This document shows positions 10,894 to 22,922 of a DNA stretch of 64,000 nucleotides, one piece after another. Position 1 is the stretch's first letter; the number at the start of each line of letters is the position of its first letter. Made by a program: the position numbers and the translations under genes. The DNA is from Mercurialis annua (lineage: Eukaryota; Streptophyta; Magnoliopsida; Malpighiales; Euphorbiaceae): positions 75,266,653 through 75,330,652 of the forward strand of contig NC_065572.1 of assembly GCF_937616625.2 (NCBI RefSeq). Direction: 5' to 3'. The notes under the pieces were generated by a model that had not been told where the DNA came from, did no database searches, and worked only from the letters and a program-made list of their open reading frames with translations.

Positions 10894-12818
10894 TTATACT
10901 TCATTTTCCGGTTTTTGTGGCGGTGGCGTAGCACCAGCAGTTTCTTTAATAGGAACTGAAATCAATTCATTTGTCAGTTAGAAGATGCAGAGACAGTTGG
11001 GTTGGGGTAACAGACACGAACTCGTTGAAGAATGGCTAACCTTGAGGCTCAGTTTGCGATTCCAACTGGCTTTCGACTGCAGGAGGCGCCGGGTCTTGCT
11101 GTTGCAAAGCAGATGCTTTTAATCGCTCTTCTCTGATTTTCAAGAACTCCTCGTTTGTATATGCTTTAGTTTCAGATGGAGCACCGTCTGCAATTTTCGA
11201 ACAGTTAATACATTACTAAGGGCCTATACACAAATATGCAACAGTTCTTAATTATTGCTAAATGGAGCTCTTATATCAACAGGTGCTAGAAGATCTACAA
11301 AAGTATATCTCGGAGACCACCAAACCTTTAACATTGTGCCTCCGGAAACTTAAATAAAACGTCGATGAACACAAACAAAGCATAAAACGGCGTGTTAAAA
11401 TAACATTGTTTGTTACGAGTAATTGACATTTCATTTTAGGATCACATATTTGAAATTTGATCACTCACTTGGCTCAGCTTCAGCAAAAGAATTTTCATCG
11501 CTGGCAACTGGTGGAGGGGTTGAGACAGGGTTCGGTCTATATCTGGTTTGTGTTTGACTTGGAATGTCATCAAGACCAATCTCTCGTTCAAGAGTTGACT
11601 TGAATTCCCTCGAGACATCCTACATTTTAAAGCGTGCACTGATTCCCTTTATAGAATTAAAACAGAAAAGTGTTCCACCATTTATAAATAGTTACAAGTA
11701 GCAGTAGAAACAATGACATTAAAGTAAAATTTCTTTAGAAGTATACCTGGAGTTCCCTAATGGTGGGTTGAAATGCACGTAGAGTTTTCCCTAGATTACG
11801 AGCAACCTGCAATTAAATGACTCAATAGATATATCAACCAGAGCACATAATACAGAAAAACAATATCAATTGCTAAATTTTCATGTTGCACGAAATATAA
11901 ACACTGAAGCATAAACGCTGCAATGGACAATAAAACAACATTTTTAATAAGAATAAGCTACAATTACAAATAGTAATCAAACTTCTAAATAGAAATATAG
12001 CAATCGATAAGTTTACGACTTTACGTACAACATAGCCTAAATATTAATAGGCACCATAAAGAGACTAAGTGGTTGGTGGCTTCTACTGCTAATTTTTTCA
12101 ACTTTGCACCTTAAGCCAACTATAAGCTACAACAGCACGGACACTTCATTCAATCAACGTTTCCCCTTTCTAAAACGTGTCGGACACTTGGCATTTCGGA
12201 CACGAAACTTCATTTTTTTACATTGAAAACCTTAAAATTACAACGTTCCGCGGTGCACGGACACTTCCTTCAATAGTGTTCAAGTTGTCACTGAATCCTA
12301 AGGTCTATTTTTAATCATTTTTCAAAAGATTTGTCAATTTCTTACATAATTCTCATTAAACAAAAACATAAATCATTCAAAGACAAAGAATAACAAACCT
12401 CAGCAAGACCTTTGGGACCAAAAACAAGCAAAGCCACAACTCCAATAACTAAAGCCTCAGGAGCTCCAACACCAAACAAAGATGCACGAATCCCACTTCC
12501 CTTCCTCTCTGCAACACCACATTTCAATCATTACAACAAAAATTACAAATAAAATACTTAAAATACATGCCCTTAATTAAGTAAAAAGAAACTACCTTTA
12601 TTAACAAATTTTGGCATGACTGAAATACCCAGTTGCTTTAAACCACTCCACTGAGAAAAAGAGGCATTACCCAGGTGTGGAATCCAAATTGAGGGGCTTA
12701 ATTTTGGGTTTTTATGATGAGAAATAGAACAAGATGATGATGGTTGATAGAGAGCAGCTGTTCTTGAGGTTTTAGAAGTGTAACAGAACGATGTGGGAGT
12801 TGAAATTAGTGATGCCAT
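10894..12818 (-). CDS. HCF106: chloroplast Tat translocase TatB (HCF106)
   Basis: Minus-strand exons 12818-12596, 12508-12399, 11806-11747, 11619-11469, 11187-11041 and 10955-10894 close in phase to 250 residues, near the usual ~260. TatB/HCF106 is the thylakoid membrane subunit that, with cpTatC, receives twin-arginine precursors in the delta-pH pathway. A Ser/Thr-rich transit peptide occupies roughly residues 1-80. Then comes SLFGVGAPEALVIGVVALLV, the single membrane span with its short pre-Glu segment, followed by the FGPKGLAE hinge. The amphipathic helix follows (VARNLGKTLRAFQPTIRELQ), then an acidic Pro/Gln-rich tail. I start at 12818 (MASLIST); an in-frame ATG at 12839 (MMYDPMH) is possible but less like a transit peptide. 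The 12398-11807 intron holds a short repeat (12128-12275). Confidence 0.93.
12128..12275 (-). repeat. GTAGCACGG-family short TIR repeat, copy B
   Basis: Lies inside an HCF106 intron. It begins near acAGCACGGACACTTCATTC and carries AATCAACG, GTGTCGGACAC, GAAACTTCATTTT, CCTTAAAAT and CGGTGCACGG. These match in order, and in inverted orientation, the copy at 22656-22807. Ends are diverged. Confidence 0.65.
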
Positions 12819-15800
12819 GTGCATAGGATCATACATCAATGGAGTTGTTTGAGATTGTTGTGGTGGGTTTGAGCTTGAGCTTGAGTTTGAGTTTGAGTTT
12901 CAGACATGTGTTGCAAATTTTATCTTGAAATGTTTCTATCTTTAGATGAAGCTTTCTTTTGTTTTTGTGTTGCTCTTGGGCTGGAATTTGAAATCACAAG
13001 CACTAATGGTCTCTATAGCCCAACATTATTTAGGGCCCAAATGACCAAAATGTCCAGCTTTGGGCCTAAAAGCCCAAAATATTAAAACCAAAATTCATAT
13101 GATAATTGTATGAAATATTGAATTCGACAATTTTTTTTTGTTATAAGTAGGGAGGGAGAGCGCTTGTGGGAGAATTTTAACTCACGATTTACAGTTTACT
13201 GTTCAACACTTATACCATTCTTAATTCTTACATTTTGAAATACAACTAAATTAGTTTACTAGTGTTAAAGAAGTTACCCTAAGTTACAGAAAATCTAAGA
13301 TATCATATTCCAACTATAATTGAAAGAAGAAGAAAACAAATTAATCCATTTTACACAACATATTTGAAATATTTAAGCTAGTTTTTTTTCAATATAATAA
13401 GAAAATAAATCCACACTTTTTATAGGCAAAAGAAGCCATAAAATGATAATTTTTTATATATTCTAAATAATAAGAATTTAGACTTCACCACTAATGACAA
13501 ACAACAATGACACTTGCATATATTGTCAAATTAAGGAGGCCAAAAATAAGATTTTACCCTAAAAATAATTAAAGATCATTAGTCACATACATACTTAAAA
13601 ACATGTGGTGTGTTGGTTTGGCTTTTGGTATTGTAGGGCCATACATCACACCAAGCCAACCCATTAGAGCCTCATCATCCCCTCTTTATTACTGGACCCA
13701 ACAAACAATATCAAAATATTTCAATCTTTTTTGTTTCTTTTTCAATCATTTCAGACTTTTCCATTATTTATTTCACAATTTAAAAGCTACAACTGTTCCA
13801 TTAATTACATACTAATAATTACTGATTGCTACTTAATTAGTAGTGCAACATCCACTTAAGAGTAATCAAAATATCATATCCACTGATTTAACTAATGGTT
13901 TCGGTCGGTTCGATTTGGTAAAAAACATAGATTAGGTTGGCTTTTTAACGGAACGAACTCAATTAATGACTCATTTAGTTCGAATCTGTTTTGATTTTAG
14001 TTTCTCGTTCGAGACAGTTTCAGCTAGAATTTTAAATTCGGCCTAATCAATTTTAGACATTCGATTAATTGATTAATTTAATTTTAAAACTTTAACTGAA
14101 CCGGCCGAATGTTCGATCCTACTTCAACCTCTTGATTTAGATTAGCAAGTCATCATAAACAGTAAAAAGGGGGCAGTTTTACAGAAAGAAAGACATAAAG
14201 GGTTAAAAAGTAAAGAATAACTTAAAAAGAGGTTAAAAAGGGGCCTTTTAAAGAAAGTGATGCAGCCGTGCAAGTTATTGTTAATATTTTATGAAAAAAA
14301 GAGTCGCTATCTTATCCTACACACGAGGGTTGTGCACGAAAACCCATCATACTAGTGGCTATGCACACGTGCACACTGTCAAATATTTGTAAAATAAGGT
14401 CGCCTTGTCCTAAAGTAACAATCATAGATTAAAATGGCTAATTACAATTAAGGAAAACATAAAGCTAGCTAAAACTAAAATGTTTAGGAGGCTAATTTTT
14501 CAATTGTCTATATTATCCATGAGTATTGTAAAGTAGAAGGTACAAATGAGCCGAGTGAGCCCCTATTATATTTATGTGAAATTTGAATTCATATTATGTT
14601 ATATAAGTTCCAATTTTATCTCGGATTCAATAGAGTAAAATATTTATATATCACATTTTAAAAAGATTACTATAAAATATAAAGATTCAATCGATTCAGA
14701 TGTCATATATAAAATTTTGAAGGTATAAAAATAAATTTTTGTTTCGTGTATGTTGATAATTTACTTAAATTTGTGCGCCTCGTAAATTTTATTATCTCAT
14801 ATTTGAACTCGAATTGAAATTAAGTTTGAATAGTTCGTGTTTAAAACCAAAGTGATCTTTTTAAAATTAATTACATATATTTTTAAATTAATTTCAAATA
14901 ACTCCCAAGCAGCCTTTATATCCTAATTGCAAGATTTTTCATATGTATGTGAAAGTGGTTTCAAGTGATCGGTGGGGTTGTTTTTAGAAATATTTATAAT
15001 TAATATTAGCATTTTATATTTTATATAGTTGGATTGTATATAGAGAAAATACTATAATATAAAAGAAAAAATATCAATTGGCTGGAAAATTGGGGCTACT
15101 GGTCCCCAAACCAAGAATGGGCTTTACCAACCTACAACCCTATAATAATTATTCTTTTCTGTATTATTAGCAATCTTTTTCAAAGGCAAAATATAAAAAA
15201 AAGCACTGTTGTATTTTAAATTATTAAATTTGCATCTTGGAGCTATAAATTAATTGTAATTAATATAGTAATGAGTATGATCAATATGTTAATATCATGA
15301 TTTATTTCTTCGTGTTGTATTGTATAATTTGCATATTAATATGTCAAGTTTATCAAAGCATTAGCATAATGCATATTTTGGTTCCTAGACTTATTTTGTT
15401 TTTGATACTAGATACATGCACTTTATAATATTGAGTCCTTACACTTTAAATCTTGTAAACATTGAGTCCCTCTATCACATAGAGTGTTAACAATGTAAAT
15501 TTAATTTAATTCTTCAATTTTTTATTTTCATATAAGTACAATCTTATTCTTTACTTTAGGCACTTAGATCATAACATTTCAGTATATCCATAATATTTAT
15601 TGTTTTAAAAAATTTAATCCATAATATTTATTAGTTTAAAAATCAAGAGAACATTTATTGTTATTTTTTAACTTTAACTTCTATAGAATTCTAAAAAAAA
15701 CTTTAACTTCTATTAATAAGATTAATAAAAATAACATTAGTATTAATATGAATAATTTAATAAAAATACATATAAATAAAGATAAATTTATTATATTTTA

Positions 15801-17474
15801 ATCTATATGAAATAGCCCAAAATGAGAATATTATAAACCAATGGTACCATTATTTAATTGTTTAAAACAATTTGGTTTAAATTATAAAAAAAGGCTAAAT
15901 AACTAATGAATATATAAAGATCATTATAGATTTACTGTCAACAAAAATAAAAATACACGGATTAAAGTTTAATAAACTTAAAGTATGAATATAAAAAAAA
16001 TATCCGACATGAGCTAATATCAATAAAAATAAAAGGATAGATACTCAATATTGATAAAGAAAAATATAAGGATTCAAATGAAAAGATAAACAAGTAAAAG
16101 GACTCAAACATACTTTTTACCAAAAGAATTAAAGAGAAACAATATAAGGGTCAAATATCCTACGCGTGAAAGACAGGAATACCACATGCAGGCCACGTGA
16201 CCAAACCCATATTTGAGCTGCCGTTTCGGAGTTTATAATCAAGGATAATATACAAGTTGATGAGTCAACTAAATGGACGGCCACGATTGGTTAGATGAGA
16301 AACGAGAATTAATTTAATAGGCGTATGGGAGCACCACATGGGAAGAGGTGGTGGGGTAGCACCCACACAAATGAGGTCACGAGAGTCACGCTCTTATTTT
16401 ATTTAAATTAAATGAAAAAAGTTCAAATTCAATGTATAGAAAGCTACTTCATAACTCACAATTACTCTATGCCACCTTCTTGTTTTTTTCTGCCATAATT
16501 CTCCTCACTATTTTAATATTTTCTTTTGTTTTTAAGGGTATATTGGTCATTCCACTATGCCACTAATTGCCATGCATTATCTATTTATTCGTGGACCTTA
16601 ATTTGCTCAAAAATATTATTTTGACCTTAATCAACTTATTAGTACACTTCTTCACCTTACACCATTGTTTTTAATATACTAAACAAGTCCCTCAACTTGT
16701 TAGTACATATTCAATTATTCACCCATTGATTTCCTAGTCTAATTGATTTTGTTTTTTTTTTCTTTCATATAAGTATATTATTAAAATAAATCAAATCAGC
16801 TCATTAACCGACTCCATATTGTTTAAATCTATAAAATTTATATTCTGAAAAAAATCTATAAATTTATTTCAACATTTTCTTTTTTATTTTTATTTAGAAA
16901 ACTAGTCTAATTCATAATGTAATAAATTACATAGTTAAATAATATGAATGATAATTGAATTAATTTTTGTCTGATTTTTAATAGTAGTCTTTTTTCTACT
17001 AGTAGTAAAAAAAATCAAAATCCTTAACAAAAAGTAATTATGTAAGAAGTTAAAAAGTATACTACAACACAAAAATAATTAGGAAAAGCGAACATAATTT
17101 ATCAATCATGATTAACAAAAAAATAATAATTACAAACTTTATTCCAAAATCCATAAAATTAAAAATATAAAAAACGGTGGGGCCACTCATACATAGTTAA
17201 GTGATGACTTGTCAATAATAATTAAGTACCAAAATGGATTAAAACTGGAAGATGAAGACCGGAGCAGAAGTAACGGAAACTGAAAGTTAGAGATAGAAAG
17301 AGAAACAAAAAAGTTTGTCCGTTTGATCTTCTTCTTCACGATCTTCATTTATTTATTAATTCATTACTACTGCTTATACTTTTATTTTGATCGGAGATAA
17401 ATAATTTTAGAAGAAATTTGGTTGATTATGTTAACGAGATTCTGTAGTTTGACGGCGTATAATCGAGTAAAAAG
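12819..17474. other. intergenic spacer HCF106-HRGP-like gene
   Basis: Divergent genes separated by 4.6 kb. 12819-12960 is the HCF106 leader/promoter (pyrimidine/purine-rich, with a GAGCTTGAGTTTGAG-type run near 12870-12900). 13895-14125 has a small palindromic arrangement (GGTTTCGGTCGGTTCGA near 13897, AACTGAACCGGCC near 14095), probably a degenerate MITE. 15370-16120 has degenerate inverted arms (listed separately). 17230-17474 is probably the leader of the next gene. No ORF worth calling was seen. Confidence 0.6.
15370..16120. repeat. degenerate inverted-repeat element
   Basis: The left arm (GCATATTTTGGTTCCTAGAC, then ATACTAGATACATG and ATATTGAGTCCTTA) resembles the inverted right arm (GTATGTTTGAGTCC, then TTGAATCCTTATAT and ATATTGAGTATC). 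No target duplication could be read, so the superfamily is open and the ends are approximate. Confidence 0.35.
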
Positions 17475-19951
17475 ATGAGAAGTGCTAGTAATAATAATAG
17501 TAGCAGCGTCGATACTATTAACGCCGCTGCTACTGCCATCGTCTCCGCCGAGGCACGTGTTCAGCCTAGCAGTTCCGTTCAGGTAATAATATCTCACCGC
17601 TTTGTTTGTTATTTGAGATTTGATTTTGTTTTCTGTTTGGGAAGTGAGAAAATGCGAGAAAGTTGGAATGAAAAGAGAAACTGAATCTGGGTTTCTGTTT
17701 TTTTTTTTTGATTGAAAAGTTTATTTTTTTTACTTTTTTCATGCCTAAAGTTGTGTTCTTTTTCTATTCTTTTTTAAAAGTAATCACTTTCAGTTCGGGT
17801 TTGGTAGCTGAGAATTGAAAAGTTAGATCTTGATTTAGGTCTCTACTTTTAAGTTCTTGGCAAATTTTAGAGATAAATTTTGAATCTTTTTTTGTTATTT
17901 TATCTAAAATTTGATTCTTGAGAGTTATAGCTTGGAACCCTTAACATAGGAGAAATGGAAAAGGTGGCAATTTTTCTGATGTAATTAGTGTATTTGGGAT
18001 CCTTTTTGATGATATGCAAATTTGAAGAACTTGTAAAACTTTATTTGTTAGCTATTTGGCTGAGATTGAGTGTGAAACAGCAAATTTAATAATTTGACTT
18101 TAGATAGCTAGTGAAACAAAAGGCAAAATTCAGCACAGAAATGTAGTCTGGGAGCTGCAAACAGTTCTTATTTGGAGTTCTTTCATGAATTGTTCCGTGT
18201 TGTCTGTGTGTGTATTTATGTGCATTTGTGGATAGAAGATTCACTTGATTCTTTGATGATAGATAGAAAATGTGCTTCTGATTTAACTTGATTAAATCAG
18301 AGGAAAAATTAGGTGTAGTTTTTTTGGATTTAGCTGTTTCGCAGTCTTACTCTGTCTTATCTCAATGCAGAAAAGAAGATGGGGAGGGTGCTGGAGTAAT
18401 TACTGGTGTTTCGGTTCCCAGAAAAGTAGCAAGCGAATTGGTCATGCTGTTCTAGTTCCCGAACCTCGAGTACAAGGAGCTGTAGTCCCTTCTGCGGAAA
18501 ATCAATCACATTCAACTGCCGTTGCAGTTCCTTTTATTGCTCCTCCTTCTTCTCCTGCTTCATTCCTCCAATCTGATCCTCCTTCTGCCACCCATTCACC
18601 TGCCGGCTTGCTTTCCCTTTCTGTTAGTGCATACTCACCAGGCGGACCTAACTCTATTTTCGCCATTGGGCCTTATGCGCACGAAACCCAGCTAGTCACT
18701 CCACCTGTGTTTTCTGCTTTCACCACTCAACCATCTACTGCTCCTTTCACTCCACCTCCTGAATCTGTTCAGCTGACTACGCCTTCTTCACCTGAAGTGC
18801 CATTTGCTCAGCTCCTCACGTCTTCTTTGGAGCGAGCTCGGAGAAATAATGGCACCAATCAAAAGTTTTCGTTATCCCACTATGAATTTCAGTCTTATCC
18901 TCTATATCCGGGAAGCCCAGGTGGTCAACTCATTTCTCCAGGTTCAGCAATGTCATATTCAGGCACCACTTCTCCTTTCCCTGACAGACTCCCCATTCTT
19001 GAGTTTCGGATGGGAGAAGCTCCCAAGCTCTTGGGCTTTGAATACTTTACAACTCGTAAATGGGGCTCAAGGCTGGGTTCTGGAACTGTAACTCCGGATG
19101 GTGTGGGGCTAGGTTCAAGACTGGCTTCTGGAACCGTAACTCCAGATGGTCTGGGGTTGGGTTCAAGGCTGGCTTCTGGAACCGTGACTCCAGATGGTGT
19201 GGGACTTGGTTCAAGGCTCGGCTCTGGAACTGTCACTCCAGATGGTGTGGGGCTTGGTTCAAGGCTCGCCTCTGGAACTGTCACTCCAGATGGTGTGGGG
19301 CTTGGTTCAAGGCTCGCCTCTGGAACTGTCACCCCGGATGGTGTTGGTCTTGGTTCAAGGATCAGCTCTGGAACTGTCACTCCGCATGGTGTAGGGCTGC
19401 AGTCAAGACAGCGTTCCGGATCTTTGACACCTGATGGTGTGGGACCTATTGGTTTGTTTCTGGAAAACCAGATTTCTGAAATTGCATCAGTTTCCAACAA
19501 AGAAAATGGATCTAAAACTGACGAAACTATAGTTGATCATAGAGTGTCATTTGAGCTGAGTGGCGAAGAGGTTGCACGATGTCTTGAAAACAAGTCCATG
19601 TCAACATGTAGAACTTTCTTCGAATATTCTCATGACAGTATAGAAGAAGAAAAAATAAAAAGTGAGAAGATGCCACCAGTGAGTGATGAAAATTTGCCTA
19701 GTGGGGAAACTTCCAGTGGAACAACAGCTGATCAGAAAACTTCAGGAGAAACAGAGGAGGAACACTATTACAGAAAACATCGTTCTGTTACTCTCGGCTC
19801 AATCAAAGAGTTCAACTTCGATAATTCAAAAGATATTCCCGATAAGCCCCCCATCAGTTCCGAGTGGTGGGCAAATGAAGCAATTGCTCAGGAATCTAGG
19901 CCTTCCAACAACTGGAGTTTCTTCCCATTATTACAACCAGAAGTTAGCTGA
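17475..19951 (+). CDS. proline/serine-rich HRGP-family protein with tandem repeats
   Basis: Exons 17475-17582 and 18371-19951 join in phase 0 to 562 residues. It matches the plant family annotated in Arabidopsis only as 'hydroxyproline-rich glycoprotein family protein' (At5g52430/At4g25620 type, from memory); the function is unknown. There is no signal peptide, so the HRGP name probably misleads. The N-terminus is MRSASNNNSSSV..INAAATAIVSAEARVQPSSS. Then come WGGCWSNYWCFG and an ...RIGHAVLVPEP block, and a Pro/Ser/Thr-rich section (PFIAPPSSPASFLQSDPPS, TPPPESVQLTTPSSPEVPFA, QLLTSSLERARR). Residues ~268-395 are eight 16-residue repeats of GSRLxSGTVTPDGVGL type (19064-19447). After them come VSFELSGEEVARCLE and a tail ending NWSFFPLLQPEVS. 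The start is set by the family N-terminus; an ATG at 18365 lies in the intron. Confidence 0.88.
19064..19447 (+). repeat. eight in-frame 48-bp coding repeats
   Basis: Eight consecutive 48-base units encode GSRL(G/A)SGTVTPDGVGL, with the last two units diverged (ISSGTVTPHG, QRSGSLTPDG). Units 4 to 6 are nearly identical at the DNA level, so the array has expanded or been homogenised recently by slippage or unequal exchange. Confidence 0.95.
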
Positions 19952-20617
19952 CGCAGAATTAGGCGGAATGCCCGGTTTACATTATATGTAAGATCAACCG
20001 GTTTTTTGCTTCACTGGATGCCTAATCTATCAGATGTAAGTCTGATCTGAAGGCAAAAGTGTATTGGAGATACATTTCAGCCTGCGGTCACTTGACGACG
20101 AAGAATGGAGTGTTCTGTGACCCTAATTAGAAATGCCGAGGAAATATAGTTTGTAGGGGTGGTTTAGGGTGAGAATTGATACAGTATTCTTTTCATTTAT
20201 TTTTTTGGATGTTATACAAAAATAGGATTTGCATATAGCTGTTCTGTTCTTGATTGTTTTTCCATTTCTTGTGTAAAAAGTAAATCGTTTGCATTATAAA
20301 GCAGCTGCAGCTTAATGTTGATCTGCATGGTAGTGTTATAGATTCAATTTTGTAATCAGACTTTGCAGTTCTGATGTTTATTTGTATCTTCTTCTCTATT
20401 AATGACTACATTAACTAGGTGCTGTAAATGAACTGAGTTGCTTCGTTCGGTTCAATAAGAGTCTTTTGTTCGTATTTTAAACAAACTGAGCTCGACCTTG
20501 ATTTTTTTATGTAAACGAGCCAGACATGAATAGCATACCGTTTCTGTTTGGCTCGTTTATGTTCATGAATAGCTCGTAGATGAGTTGTTTTATTTGTTTG
20601 TGAACGAGCTCGTATAT

Positions 20618-20954
20618 AAGCCCGATAAAAAACTCGTGAACTTGCTCGTATTTGAGTTTGAAAAAGAGTTCGCAAGCTGGCTTATATTGAAGGTTGGTTA
20701 AGAGTTTGTGAACTAGCTTGTAGTTAAATTAAATATAAAATATTTTTTTTAATTAAAACTACATAGTTTTAAACAAAATTATGTAAGCTCGATAAAAAAT
20801 TCGTGAACTTGCTCGTATTTGAGTTTGATAAAGAGTTCGCAAACCGTCTTATATTGAAGCTTGGTTAAGAGTTTGTGAACTAGCTCGTAGTCAAATTAAA
20901 TATAATTTTTTTTATTAAAACTACATATTTACATAATTTTAAACAAAATTATGT
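20618..20954. repeat. two tandem 167-bp units
   Basis: The unit starting AAGCCCGATAAAAAACTCGT at 20618 recurs as AAGCTCGATAAAAAATTCGT at 20785. The following blocks (GAACTTGCTCGTATTTGAGT, AAGAGTTTGTGAACTAGCT, AAACAAAATTATGT) match in order. Confidence 0.9.
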
Positions 20955-21090
20955 AATTTTGATTATAAAAAAAAGCTTGTGTTCGTTGTTTCGCGGTTTG
21001 TCTCTGTGCTTGAGTTGTTTGTTTAACTACCAAACGAAGTTTGCTAAGAGCTCATTAGAATACGAACAAACACGAGCTGAACACAAAACA

Positions 21091-21150
21091 AATATGAACA
21101 CTATAAATTTTAATGAACCGAATATGAACATTATAAATTTTAATGAACCG
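21091..21150. repeat. two tandem 30-bp units
   Basis: AATATGAACA-(C/T)-TATAAATTTTAATGAACCG occurs twice back to back with one mismatch. Confidence 0.95.
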
Positions 21151-22655
21151 AATATGAACACCTCGTCCAAAACTCGAATGAATATGAACCAAATATGAAC
21201 ACTTCTTCGTTCATGTGAACGGAACATAAAAACTTCAAAGTTCGGCTCGGAACAGTTTATTTACAGCCCTAACAGTACCGTAATCCACCAAACTTTTTAT
21301 TAGAAATTACATTTTGAAGAGCTTTCATGTTTCTTGTTGTCGGTAATATTTTATTAAGATTCAAACTGGCAATCACGTAAAAGGTTTAACTAATTAAGAT
21401 TCGTTTTCTCTTCACATCAATAATCATCACACATTAATTAACACTATAATGTCAAGATCAACCAACGTAATTCATATTATTTTACTTAATTAAACTCAGA
21501 AATTGACATATTTCCATCTCCATACATAGAAATCAAAATGAATCAAAACTCTTACAAAATTAGCACAAGAATGACATTCCACCATCTTTACTTATAAACC
21601 AACACTCAAATTCCAACAAAATTCGACAATAAATACTGATATCAACATTTTAGAGTTCAAAACTATAGTAAATTTGCTCAGAGGATATATTACATTACTG
21701 AAAGAAAAGGATGAAAATATAGCTGTTTATAAGCTGCTGAGCAATTTTTTTATAATTCGGCAAGTGGGAGCGCCTGTGGAAGTGATGAACCCTCGATTTT
21801 AGCAGATTACTGCCAAAAAGCTCATACCATTTGAGCTATAGTTCGTAATTATTAGGTGAAATTTTAATTGCTTGCTTTCTTTAAATTTATATTTTACTGT
21901 TAAATTTTGTATCTTTATAGTGTTCTCTTGTTGATTTTGGAAGAAAAATGAATGGTGGGATGTATTTCAATTGCATCCAGGATATTTAGATAATGACTTA
22001 GATTGAATTTACATCAAAGTTTAGTTTCTTATATGTATGGATAATCATTGGTAAATTTGGATTCTTTACTTCTTGCTAATAAACATAGTATCAGACAAAA
22101 TAAATTTTGAAGCATGTGAAGTGATCTGTCTATCTGAAAAATGGTCTCCTCTGCCACTTTACAGACAAATGGTAAACTGGTACGGATATTATATCTCCCC
22201 ACTTATCAAATTCAGTCATGATTAGTCGATCTAGTTTATTCTTCTCCAATTGCTTCATTTTGGATTCAGTAATCATCAAAAGTTATTGGATAGAATCTAA
22301 AAAGGTTCCATTTTTTCTTTTGGCTTTTTTCTATTTTAATAGTCAATAGTTTAATACTTCGTTTCTTTAGCTTAATACTCTATTTCTGTGGTCTATCACA
22401 TTGAAATTTTATGTTTGTTTCATGTTCTTGTTATAGAGATTGACAAAAGAGAATGGCCATTTAAATTTTGGATTTATCTAGATATATATAATCTATAATG
22501 GTGTGTTCTTGAACCTTTTCTTTATTTGGAATCTGATTTTCCAGTTTGCATGAGATGCAACTGAAATTTTCAAGTGGAAAGCCATTCAATTAGCACTGGT
22601 TTAAACTATAGATTCAGAATTTTCAAAATGGACTTCTTGTTTTGACTGATGTCCT

Positions 22656-22807
22656 AGGTAGCACGGACACGGATACGAGGAAACGGGACACGGCGAAACA
22701 GTGTTATTTTAAGGTTTTTTATGTGAAAATGAAGTTTCCGAAACGTCAAGTGTCCGAAACGTTTCCGAAACGGGACACGTTGATTGAATGAAGTGTCCGT
22801 GCTACCT
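22656..22807 (+). repeat. GTAGCACGG-family short TIR repeat, copy A
   Basis: A 152-base unit bounded by AGGTAGCACGGACAC and its inverted complement GTGTCCGTGCTACCT. The interior has GGGACACGG, TTATTTTAAGG, GAAAATGAAGTTTCCG and several GTTTCCGAAAC/GTGTCCGAAAC words. It lies just upstream of the LSI2-like coding region, probably in the leader intron. No coding capacity. Confidence 0.8.
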
Positions 22808-22922
22808 GTTGTATGGTTGATGTATCTTCAGACTCTTTTCAGTTTCATAACATAAAAGTTTTATATGCAATAATTTCAGGACCGAATTCTGTAGTTTTAG
22901 AAGACTGAACGAAAGAACAAAA

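Larger units (their letters stand above)
20417..21270. mobile_element. TIR element with GCTGTAAATGAAC ends
   Basis: The left end AGGTGCTGTAAATGAAC pairs with the inverted right end AGGGCTGTAAATAAAC, and both arms are rich in GTTCGTGAAC/GAGCTCG words. This end sequence is common in plant non-autonomous DNA elements. I could not read a convincing target duplication, so the superfamily is left open. The interior has two tandem repeats (167 bp and 30 bp units). Confidence 0.6.
19952..22922. other. spacer and probable leader of the LSI2-like gene
   Basis: 19952-20400 is the 3' region of the HRGP-like gene. 20417-21270 is a TIR element with internal tandem repeats. 21271-22650 is AT-rich with no clear feature. 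22656-22807 is a short TIR repeat. An acceptor-like site (TAATTTCAG, ending 22879) precedes the LSI2-like ATG, so a leader intron is likely; its donor was not placed. Confidence 0.55.

Noticed and set aside
18365..18370. ATG at 18365 as start of the HRGP-like protein
   Set aside because: It overlaps the intron acceptor (CAATGCAG). The exon at 17475-17582 supplies the expected family N-terminus in phase.
18925..19500. 191-codon minus-strand ORF opposite the repeat region
   Set aside because: It is the reverse reading of the 48-bp coding repeats (48 is a multiple of 3, so all frames stay open). The plus-strand frame continues into conserved family sequence on both sides.
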